A stretch of DNA of 64,000 bases, from contig JARUPZ010000027.1 in assembly GCA_031213475.1 (NCBI GenBank), positions 2,169,001 through 2,233,000 of the forward strand, read 5' to 3'. This document shows, piece after piece, positions 22,582-34,900 of the stretch; the first letter of the stretch is position 1; each line of letters starts with the position of its first letter. The DNA comes from Nereocystis luetkeana. Its lineage: Eukaryota; Sar; Phaeophyceae; Laminariales; Laminariaceae. Below the pieces are notes generated by a model. It did no database searches, was not told the DNA's origin, and saw only the letters and a program-made list of their open reading frames with translations. Both the position numbers and the translations under genes were made by a program.

Positions 22582-25500
22582 ATGCTCCGACCACTCTCCG
22601 CGCAAGGAGCTGTAATGCTCTCGGCCTTCGGCAGCGCCCTTCTCGCATCCACCCCCCGCTCCGAGGCGCTTCTGGTGACGCCCTCGGCGCAAGCAACAGC
22701 AGCGCTGGCAGGAAGACATGGCCGACACGGCGTCGGGCACACCAATACTTGTTACACCTCCACAGCCGCTAGCGTATTTTCCGGGACCCGTCCGGTGCCG
22801 CCAAGAGCAGTAGCGGGGCGGGAGTGCGGCAGCCTGTTGATGGTGGTGCCAGCATCGCGCCCCGGGGGTGAGGGCGATGGGCTCGGGGAGGGTGAAGGCC
22901 ACGTTGAAGGGGACGGTGCGCTTGGCGAGTCGGGGGTGGTGGGTGAAAACGTTGAGATGAGCCTGGGGCAGCTCCAGACGGACGAGGAGATAGACGAGGA
23001 AGAGGAGGGGCAGGAGGTCGTTACCAGCAGCTCGGAGACACGGTGCGTATGTCTAGCATGCCTAGTATGCCTATGATAAGAGCTCTACCGCTGTAAAGTA
23101 CCCCGGTACATACTTGCCATTGTAAAAGCAGTGCCCAACATGTTACATAGCGTAGGAGGCGTACGTATGATATGATACCGGTAGCAGCCAGCGTAGACCG
23201 TTAGCGTTGTGTGGTGGTTCAAGCTTGCTGTGTGATGCACATCTCACGACCCTGCTGCTGACCTTTACCTTGGTTCACGGGATGAATTGGCCCATCTCGC
23301 GTGTCAACGTTTGACGTTCCGTTGGTGCATGCTGTCATGGCTGTCATGGCATACGAAGCGTACCTGGTACGGCCGTACTACAGCAGCACCTTTCGTCACC
23401 TTATTGCCCTACGACACAAATCGGAATCCTATTAATAGTCCTTCGCTCTCGCCGAGAACAAGAAGAGCATGCTCCTGCCGAATACAGCGGTAGACTCACA
23501 TGCCAGCGACCGGGCTGCAAAATACCTGGTACAGCATTGGCCTACAGCAGAAGTAAGATATGAAATTTCATACCATAGTAACAGGTACCAGGTATCATGG
23601 CCGGTGGATCGCCGATGGCTACTGAAAACCCTGGTGAGAGAGAGCCCCATCTTGAAACGGAAAGCGGGAGGGGGGGGGGGCGGTGAACTCAATATCATGC
23701 ATGGCCGTAGTCTTCCGACCATAGACCCTCGGATCCCTAGAATGCCGGGACGGAGAACGTCGGGTTTTCACCGGCCAGGCAGATATTGCTTGCACCAAGC
23801 GCGAAGCGCCGTGAGGTGTTCGGCGAGTGGCATGATGTGTGAGATGCATCCTACTAAGAACCGCTTGTGAGGCTAACTTGCATATGGACAACAAGCTTCA
23901 AGGAGGAGGAGGACGAGGAAGAAAGGGAGGAGGAGGGAGGCGGCGGGGGGGGGGGGGGGAGGGGGAGGAGGAGAAGGAGAGGGCGTTTTTTATCTCTGTG
24001 CGTGTGTTCTTGCGCCCACGTCGGTGTACACTACTAATATTACGGGGGACCATACCTGGTAGTAAATAGGAACAACTATTCTTAGTAAAATAGCGAAATA
24101 TATACCTGGTAGGTTTTTATGTATACCTTAGGTCTTGTTTAATATGGCCCCCCGTAATAGTGTACCAGTACATTCCTTCCCGCCCCTCCGCCCCGTCCGG
24201 TCTGCCCGCCTGTCTGTCCTCTTTGCCTTATCGCTCTTCCCAGTCCTTGTCCTTAACCTTATCCTCATCATTTTTTCCTTATTCCTATCCTTGTCCTTAC
24301 CCCTGTTGTTCCCTCGTTTGTGGTAAAAAAACGCCTCCAATGTGGGCAGCGTGTCAGGCAGTGCCGGCGGTGGCGTGGGGGAGACGGGCGAAGAACCGGG
24401 GAATAACAGTAAAGGTAGCAAGAAATCAAAGAAGAAGAAGAAGGGCAGGAGGCCTAAGCTTCGGGGGGAGGCACTGAGGGATGAACTGATGAGGCGGGAG
24501 AAGGTGGAGGAGGTGGCCGTTTTAGAGGTTAACTCGCAGTTCTACCGAGCTAGAGCGTACAAGGTATGTCAGAGGGGGAGGCAGGGGGGGAAGAAGGGAG
24601 AGGAAAGAAGGAGGAGGGGGGGGGGGGGGCGAGGAAGGAATAAAGGGAAGAACACGAGGGAGGGGGGGGGGGGGGGGGAGCGGGGAGGAAGGAAGGGAGG
24701 AAAGGAGGAAAAGAGAAGGAGACAGTGAAGAAACAGGGTCCCTTCTGCGACCACGAAGGAGTGGGCGGAATTCAATGCGATTGTTGCCGAACCCTTTGGG
24801 GACTAGACAGGGGAAAACGTGGCATTTTTCTATGATGACAGCACCGGCCACACTTAGCCGTGTGGGATGCTGGGTTGTAAATGTGGGAATTTTATATGCT
24901 TAGGTCTGAACTACACTCAATGCAAGGACTTGTACGAGTCGCGTGCAGCACGATACTACCAGTGTTCGTCTTACTGTGCGGTTCCATTAGTAGTAAACGC
25001 TCGGTGAGACTGCACTATAAGAATTCAAGTCCCTCTACCTGGGGTTACGGAGTGATGAGAGCAATATGCGTGCGGTCCTTCATCCGTCACGAGCAGGGAG
25101 TAGATAGAGTGCAATTACCGTGACGCTGCTTATTTTGTGTTGTGGGGTTAGAGCGCCGTGCTAGCATGCTGCAGCAGTGGGCGATAAGGCTGCTACCCGC
25201 TACCCTTGCCTCCTGTGCGTTGGGGCGGAGTAAAGGCATGAAAGGACGAGCCATCGAGCTGGGGTGGGATGGGAGCTACGAAAAACTGTCTGTGCGGTCA
25301 GTCGATCCCTGTTGTTGTGATCATCGTTGTGCTGCAACGCTTTTATGCCGGCTGTGAAACGAAACGGTGCACCCGGCGACCGATCACACGGAAGCAGCGC
25401 GAGTAGAAGGTGTAATGTGTCGTGAGGGATAGCCCGTCGCGAGAGCTAACCAGGAGCAGCCCTCGTCACGTTTTCTGCGAGGGGCCTTCAAGAAGGCTCC

Positions 25501-28500
25501 GACATATTACGGGGGACCATAGTTAATAGCACCAAATATTGTTAGTAAAAATAGCGAGATATATAGGTTTTTATGTATACCATAGGTTCCATTAACTATG
25601 GCCCCCCGTAATAGTATGCATACAGCAGCGCACCGTTGAGGCGTTGTAGTGATATTTTTGGCGATACCGGAGGTATTTTGCTCAGACCTCCTGTTGCACA
25701 TGCCTATTTTCGCGCGGGCGTTCTGTTGTAGAGACCTGCTGTTGCACAGACCATTTCTACGAATAGTATTGTTTTGCTATTCAAAGGCACGGATGGCAAA
25801 TCGCGCGGTCTGATGCTATTACGGGGGACCATAGTTAATAGAACCAAATATTGTGAGAAAAATGGTTAAATATACAGGTGTTTATGTATACCATAGGTCC
25901 TATTGACTATGGTCCCCCGTAATAGTACGTGGAAGTAGTAGCACAGCAGTATCATACTGACTGGGCGTGGTGGATAAATCATGAACCAATCTCCCGCTGC
26001 CCGAGCTTGCTCCCCGGATGTAAACCCTCCTGACCCCCCGCTCCTCCCCGAACTTGCTGTATTTTCCAAAACGCCTGCTCACTCCCCAGGAGATAGACGA
26101 CCTTAAAGACGTGTGGGATAAGAGCGATCTGTCGGAGTGCATTCGCAGCGTCGGGGCGCCGCTCAAGGGCTACAGCGACATCATAGAGGTGCGCCCAATC
26201 TACGCCAGCCACCACTTGTTTTCGCCACAAGCTTGTATAACTGCCAGCTACTAAAGCTGCAAGCTGCTCTAGCTGCCAGCAACTGCTGGTACATCGTAGC
26301 TGCGAGATACTATACCTGCTATAGCTGCAAGCTACGCGCGAGCATTGTGTTCGTGCGAGCTGCGCGCAGGCATTTAGTCTTTGCAAGCTGCGCGCGATCG
26401 TTGTTTCCGTTTGGTGCAGGTGTACCGTGCTTTGGTTCGCCGTCTTGTCTTGGTGCTGCTTGTCTTTGCGCGGCGGTAGCTGCTTCGAGAAGCGCGGTGC
26501 GGTCAACACGTACGTTGTCTTTTTATCTGCCTTTGGTCTTCACCGTTGGGAGAGGAGAGCGGCGTTATCGGATGATAGTATGTTGGGTGCGATCAGCTTG
26601 GGCGGCAATCCCGCCGGCAGCCCCCTCACGCCGTCGCCCACGCCCCCCCCCGACCTTTTTGCTCCAGCTATGAAAGAAGAAACGGTAGCGGTAACGGTGG
26701 CGGTAGCGGGAAGCGGTAAGATTTGGCATGCAATCAACGGTAACGGTATATGTAGCAGTAGCGGTAGCGGTAACTTTAGCAGTAACGGTAGCGGTAACTT
26801 TAGCAGTAACGGTACCGGTAGCGGTAGCCTTATTGTACCTGGTAGAGGATATCGATACCGTTGGTGGTCACGGTAGCATTAACGAAAACGGTAGCGATGA
26901 CGGTAACGGTAGTATTGACTGTAACGCTATCGGTAGCGTTGCGGTAACGGTAGCACTAACGGTAACGTGCGGTAACCTTACCTTCGACGGTAACATTTGT
27001 TTTTTGTCGCTGAGATTAACGCTAACATCAACGTTGACATTAACGCCAACGTTGAAAACGGCGTCGACGCGATGGTAGGTGACTTGCGCCGCACCACTCC
27101 GTAGACCTACAGCACATAAGACTCGGGGCGGGCGAAGCCGTTCATTGAAAGAAAGCACCCCCCCAACTGGAACGCTCCACCTGCTGCTTGTCGCTTTGTC
27201 GCCTTGCCGGGATGTAATGGCTGGTACGGGTCACCTCCCTTACACATGCGCAGGAGTACAAGACGGAGTTTCTCCTGGGGAAGAAGCAGGAGAAGCCCGG
27301 CCTGCGGCCTTTCAAGATCAGGAACCTCGAGGTGACTCACAGAGCTAGCGAGTGTCTGCGGTGGCAAAGGTGTGCGTGTGCGCGCGCACGCGGTCCTGGG
27401 ATAAACAAATTCATCGGGTCTTCCGTCGTGGAAGTTGAGCTTGGTGTCGGACTTTTGTCGGAATAGCGGGGCGGGCTTGTGGGCGGGGGTGGAGGGGGAG
27501 ATGAGACGGTATCGTCTCAAATGCAACACAAGCCATTACATAGCTCCGCCGGACGCCCGCTTGGTAGGGGCATGCACGCATTGACAAGGTTCCTGTGTTC
27601 CTTCCCCCTCCTCCCCCCCCTCCCCCGCCCCGATCCGCTTCGCTTGTGTCTTACTTTTTGTTGATTACTATTACTCATAATGACATTGTTAGGCCACTTC
27701 TTATGCATTCGGATTTGCAGTCAGTGGGAAATGGTGTTATCAGCACGTTCGCAAGAGCTTTTGCCCCGAAAATGTGTGAAACTGCTGTTTCTCGCCTCAG
27801 AATGACTTGGACTTTTCTCCAAGACCTATCTAGAGGTGTTTCCTGCTTCTCCATGCGCCCAGATGCAGGAAATCACCTCCGGTACTTTTCCGATTCAACT
27901 GGGTCAAATACGATTACGATCAGGGATCGGATCGGAAAAAACGTTTTTTCCGATCCAATCGGGTTTTTTATCGTATTTGACCCAGTTGGATCGGAAAAGT
28001 ACCGGAGGTGATTTCCTGCATCTGGGCCCATGGAGAAGCGGGAAACACCTCTAGATAGGTCTTGGAGAAAAGTCCAAGTCATTCTGAGGCGAGAAACAGC
28101 AGTTTCGCACATTTTTGGGGCAAAAGCTCGGGCGAACGTGCCGATAGCACCATTTCCAACTGACTGCAAATCCGACTGCATAATAAGTGGCCTTACGATT
28201 TTTTTTGTGCATGTGTTTTATATCTGTTTTTTGTGTTTGTGCAAGGCTACATTGCGGCTTATACCACCTTTTGTTTACTCCATGTTTGGTCTATTGCGGT
28301 AGGCCCTGTTTGTGACGCTCGTTTATTTTTTGCTGTTTTTTTTGTTACTTTTCCTTTTTTAATTTCGTTTTTGTTCTCTGGTTCCATTTCCATGGTTTTA
28401 GGTTCGGACTTGCGGGACGCTGGCCTGGGTCACCTGCGTGGAAGACCTGCGAAACCCATACAAACCCTACCCTAAGACGGTGAGCCGCGGCGAAGAAGGC

Positions 28501-28679
28501 TCCGATCGATAAATACGGCTATGGATGGAAAGCGGGACTACCCTCTATATTTTGTATTTTTGGTCGGGTCGAGCCAGGGGTGAAACGACACGGTGGCCTC
28601 TCATGCAATAGTAGTAGTAGCAGCAGTAGTAGTATTAATAGTAGTTGCTGTAGTAGTATTAGTAGTAGTAGTAGTAGCA

Positions 28680-28748
<69 letters not shown>

Positions 28749-28763
28749 GTAGTAGTAGTAGCA

Positions 28764-28811
<48 letters not shown>

Positions 28812-28820
28812 TAGTAGTTC

Positions 28821-28903
<83 letters not shown>

Positions 28904-31900
28904 CTACTACTACTACTACTACTAGTAGCAGTATTAATAGTAGTAAGTGGCAAAAGTAGTAGCAGTAGTAGTAGTAGTAGTAGTAATGATGGTAGTGATC
29001 GTAGTGACGGAGGGACCTCACTCACTGGCATTGACGGCGGGACGCGAACCAATGATGAAGGCACAATCGTTGCGATTTCATGCGCAGGCTCGCGTACTGC
29101 CGTCGGTAAACATGATGGTAGGATGACAGGCCATCGACGAGGTAGTGGCGGTCGATCACCCGCCCGCCCGCCCGCCCGCCTTCGTCGCAGGTGGGCGTGC
29201 CGTACTTCACGGCGGGGGACTCTTGTGGGTCAGGGTTGGGGTGTTTGGAACAAACCGTCAGGATCGGGGTGCTTAGAATCTGACCTTTTTTTTTTCAGTC
29301 TATCGCACGATAACACGCAGCAACGTTTCGAGCTACGATAGCGAGACTTGAGAGAGCGCACACAGACGCCAGTCTGCTGTCAGTCGGCTGACAAAGACTC
29401 GCGCCTGTTGCCGCTCACTCTTTTGCCGCTGCTGTGGCTAGAAGAGCTTGCTTGTCGCGTGATGGTGCGATAGAATGCCAAACCAAAATATATTTGTCAG
29501 GTTCCAAACACCCCAATACTAAGCCCAGCCAAGCCCCCCAACGTGGACCTTGACGCGCTCACCTCCGACCAAGGCGATGAAGGGCCATCGACAGCTCCTG
29601 AAATGTTGGTAGCTGCTGGCAAGTAGTCGAGAAGAGGTGTTTCCTCCCTCTACACGAGTGGTATTATTAGTATCGTTAACATTTGAGTAGTGAATCGCGT
29701 ACCTATGGCCTCGACGAATGGTGTCATCGACGAGGTACAATATCCATGCAACGGTTGGGTCGAGAGCCTGGCACCCACAACAAATATCGTATTCTGAGCC
29801 TGGTCCAGGTATTGGGACCCAGGTGTAGCGGCCTAAAAAGCAAGAGAGAAATGCGGTTTTGTCGACCGTCTACCGTGGGAGGAGCGTGCAGCGGTTATGT
29901 ACGACTACGTGTCGCCATGCTGCGCGTGTGTCGTGCACTTCGGACGCACCTCCTGCCCTAACAGCCGGCAGTACAGTGGTGGCACTGTACGAGGTGGCCG
30001 ATGCTGTTATCGTAGCATCACTCTTTTTCGCCACTTTTCCCCCGTGGAGCCCTCTGTGGACTATCACTTCACACCCGTAACCATGAGCGCTACATTTCCC
30101 CCCCCCTGGAGCCCTACCGGTAGGTTGGGTGTGTTAGAAAAACTACCCATCTACCCCCCCCCCCCCCGCCACACGCTCCGTCTCGAAAGGGATGCGTGGT
30201 CAATGGTAACATAACTGAGACAAGCACACACCCCCCCCCCATTACCCCCCCCCCCCCTGTATATTATATATAGGTTGGGTTGGCGTCGGTTGCCAACGAC
30301 ACTGTAAAACACGCCGCGCATTAATCCAGCTAGACAACCAGAGTATCGTTTTTTTTCGCGGCGGTCGGTCACAGCTGGTGGTCGATTTGGATCGTGTGCG
30401 CGGGGTGGAGAACCTTTACTCTGCACAAGGGGAATGATCGTATCACGTGGTGTATATGGTGAGGCACCCAAGAGGCAGTTACGTAGTACTCCCATTGCTG
30501 TCTGTGGAAGTAGCCACACCGGATATTAATTTTACTCATTGAAGCTGTCATCCATATGCAAGTCCGCCACACAAGCGCTCCCTATTAATAGTACGATGCG
30601 GCTCACCCTTATTGCGACTCGCCGAACACCTCACGGCGCTGGCGCTTCGCGCTTGGTGCAAGTGATGTCTGCCTGGTCGGTGAAAACAGACGTGCTCCGT
30701 CTCGGCCTTGCAGGGATGCGAGGGTCCATGGTCATACGACTACGGCCATGCATAGTACCGAATACACCCCCGTCCACGACTGCGCTGAGATAGCGTGGCG
30801 GGTATATCGAGTACAAATGTTATTCAAGAAAAATACAAACCCATCTCATGAATCAACCAAAACGAAACAAAACAATAACAAATCAAACCATAGAAACCCA
30901 GCCGAACCGAATCAAACCAGACCAAACCAAACCGAACCACACCACACCAAACAAAACCCATCCAAACCAAACCAAACCATGCTCAAACTCAAACTCACAC
31001 CCAACCCCCCACTCCCCCTCCCCCCGACGGACCACCAGGTCCAGCTGGTGACGAACGTCTTTCGCAAGACCAGCAGTGGCTGGCGGCTCGCGCGGCATCA
31101 CGCGTCGGACCGAGACGTCGCCACCCCGAAAGGCTCCTCTGGAGGGCCTAATGTGTCGGCCGTGATGGGTGGCGGCGGCGGTGGCGGCGGCAAACAGTCC
31201 CGCGACGGGCAGTCGGGGAACAGCCTTCTGTCACACTTCGTCGACGAGAACGGGAAGGTTACAGAGCTCTCGGCGAGAATGTTCCGCGTCTCCGACGGGG
31301 AGATAACGTGAGCGATACACTATACATGATGACATAATCACAACGGTGTGTTTATCAAATAGCAGGGTATACAATCTGGGAGTGTCCGGGTACATACCCG
31401 AGCAGAGTATATACCATACCTGAGCAGGGTGTATACAACCTGAAGGTACCCGGGTACATACCCGCCCGAGCAGGGTATACCTGGTGTACAATATGAGGGT
31501 ACCCGGGTACCTGGTACTTACCCGAGCAGGGCATATACAACCTGAGAGTAAGGCTTACACTCTAAGGGTACCGGGGTACATGCTCGAGCAGTGTATATAC
31601 TTTATTTGGGTACCCGGATACATATCCGAGTTTGACCAAAACGACCGGGTCTGGTACCCGCGTACCCCAGGGCATATGCTAGTATACCCTACTATACACG
31701 CACCTGCATAGTATTCCCCGGTGCATGTTTTTTATTTTATTTTTATTTTTGTCAGTATTTCTTTCCAGTTCCAGCTCGCGCGAGTTTTTTTTGTGTGTTC
31801 GGCGACCTTCTGAACAAGCCGTGGCCACGGAGGTGTCCTCCCTTTTCGCCCGCGGCACATTAACTGATTGCCTTGTATTTTTTATTGCGCAGAGGGTTTC

Positions 31901-34900
31901 GTTCAGCATTCTCGTTTGTCGTCGTTTTTCATCGAAATTATACCAGCTCACGCTATCTTGCTTTCAGCGACCGAGGTTTCACTGTTGTCTTTGTCGTAGA
32001 GTTCTGACCCCCGAACTACAGCCAGTAGGAGTGGCAGTCTAGCTAGCATGGGTTAGACTCCCCAAAACCCAATATCATCCTAACTATTAAGATATTACAG
32101 TTTAGGGTTTCCAAGGTACCTTTGGGGCTGGGGTTTCCAGGGCTTCCAGGGTGCCTTCAGGGGTAGGGGTCTCAGGCTGCATTTTGGGGTAAGGTTAGGG
32201 ATAATAGGGTTACAGGGGTATACGTGTTCAATAACTTCAGTCATAGGGCAAACTGCAGTCCCGTTTTTGGGGACAAACCAATCAATTTCTAAGTAGTTTG
32301 TCCCCAAAAACGGGACTGCAGTCCTCAAAGGGTTAAGCCGCTCGAGAGCGCGAGAGAGTAGCTCGGCGCTTGAGAGGGGACCCTCGACCCTTCGGAATGC
32401 GGTCCTGCCGAAGGTGTCCGATACAACAGCAGTATTTGTCCTTTGGGGGGCGTGGCATAGCGACGTAGCGACCTTGTAACGACAAGTGCGCTCTTATCAA
32501 GTGCCTAGGGAGAGCGTGTGCGGCCTTGCAAGTATCATCATCACCATGCGCGTGTGTTTTACAGCTCGGTATGTTGGAGTTCGGACACACGCTCTATGCT
32601 AGTCTAATAGTCTACCAGTCTATTACTCTCTTATTAATAGGCTGCTTCGTGCGGCCGATGCTGCAATCGGCCTTTTGTTTCAGCGTGAATTCCCTCTGTA
32701 CTATACCTGGTACAAGCGAAGCCTCCAAGGAGTCAAGTTTTGTTTTCTTTTTTTTTGCCCTCCGGCGGGCGGGTAAAACATAGCTTAAGGTCACCACTCT
32801 CCCACATCTACGTGTGTCGTGTGTCATATTTAGCTCGCTCACAGAATACCACCGGGATGGCGTAGCACCGGTGTCTGGTACGTAGATGTTGTGCTTGGTA
32901 TAGATGAAGGTCCAACGGGATGACCTGTCATGGTAACATGAAGGACTCGACTCGGATTCCGCTGTTTTGCGCACAATTTGTGCTGTGCCTTTTCGTTTTT
33001 CATTATAATGGGGTAGACTATGCCACTAGACGTATGCCATTGAGCTAGTGTGTTATCGACAATAGCATGGAGGACTCGGCTCGGGTTCCTCTGTCTTGCG
33101 CACGTTTTGTTGTTGTTGTTGTTGTTGTTGTTGTGCCTTTTCGTTTTTCGTTACCTCGGGGCAGACCATGGCACTAGACTGATGCCAATGAGCTACCTGC
33201 GGTGTGCTATCAACGACGATACAAAGACCAACACTACACAAAGGAACAAAAAAAAAGAATAGTAAATTAATACGAAAGGAACAACAACAGCAGTAACAAG
33301 AACAACACACAGCAAAAACATATAAGACGAGTAACAGCAGTAGGAGTAATAACGAAGAATAGGAACATCCACCACAACATTATGGGAACAACATCAACAA
33401 GAAAAGAACAGGAGCAGCAACAGGAGCAACAACAACAATATTAACAGCAACTACACTACTTGACTTACAACTGCAGCTACAACTGCAGCTAGGTAACTGA
33501 GCGGCAACAGGCGTCGGTCGAGCTTGCCTTACTTTGTTGCTCTTTCTTTTTCCGAAATTATATTCAGGGTGCACATGCCCTCAAAAATGGAAAACCGTGC
33601 CAGGGTGACGGCCAACATCACGCCTTTCTCTCCGGGGCAACTCATTTTTATCGTACGAACTACAGCACATTACACCTACAGCTGTAAGAACGGAAAAGCT
33701 GGTCCAGGGCTGCATTTCCTGCTTGAAAATGGGTGTGCTGTCTACTAAAATCGTGTATAACGGCTCTCGAATCTCTTGTCGTCCAACACCCTCCCGCATC
33801 TATTTGGTACTGCAACTCACGCGATCAACCAAGCTTTTTCGGCCATCAAGGTCAATTCTTCAAACAAGCCCAGAATATGGGCCAACACGCCTCACTCTTT
33901 CTTACAACAATTCGCTTCGGCCCCCGACCTCTATTAAAGGTAATGGAAAATATTGTATTACGGGGGACCATAGTTAATAGGACCTATGGTATACATAAAA
34001 AACTATTTATTTAACCATTTTTAATAACAATATTTGGTCCTATTAACTATAGTCCCTCGTTATAGTGGCATTTTACAGTAGGAGTGTGGCGGACGGCGAC
34101 TTTCGAAAAACTCGCCGTGACGGACGGACGCTTGCCAAGTACCTGGTAGCCCACAACCGCGAAACCTCATTGCAATTTTGGAGCTCGCTTGAAAAAATGC
34201 AACCCGCCGCAATTTATCGGTGTTTATTGTTTCAGGGTCAACCGTGCTCTCGGACCAACTCCAGTAGATCCCACCCCGATTTTAATCGGTCAACACCTCC
34301 CCCCTGCTCCCCCTCGGACCTGATACCATTTGGCACCCTCTTAGTGGTTCTTGAATATAACCAGCCCTAAGCAGGAGCCGCCGGAGGCTGAGAGCGCGAA
34401 GCGCGATTCGTAATCGATCGGGTTGCATTCGTAATTCTGCTGTTCTACAGTAGGGTTGCAATTAGCACTGCCCATGTTATAACCGTAGGTGCTATACCTG
34501 GTTGGTTTTAGTGTGGAGACGTCGGGGCCCTGTGGTTATATTTTGTAAATACGCGCGTCCGTAAAAGGTGCTCGTTTGTTTTGTTGATGGAAGGACCCTA
34601 GTGGACTCGTTTGTTTGCTAAGATGATAATGCTCTTCTCCTTTCCCGTTCTTGTTGGAGATCAGACCGGTCGATATCTCCGACCTGAACATAGACCTGAC
34701 CGACGGCAATGGTGATGACGACGACGACGACGATGACGACGAGATTACCATCGAGGCCTCGGTGGAGGACGAAGACATGGACAAGATTACGGGCGGCCGC
34801 GATGGCGGTGGTGGTGGGAGCAACCTACCGCCCTATCTGCGCAAGCTTATTCAGGACAAGGCGAGTGACGCATGTTTTAACCGGGGGTAGGTGGGTACGT

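Noticed and set aside
28580-29341. Open frame of 253 codons, mostly poly-Ser then poly-Val, and long poly-Leu frame on the other strand
   Set aside because: It is the (AGT)n array read in frame, with no domain and no splice support; it lies within intron 5.
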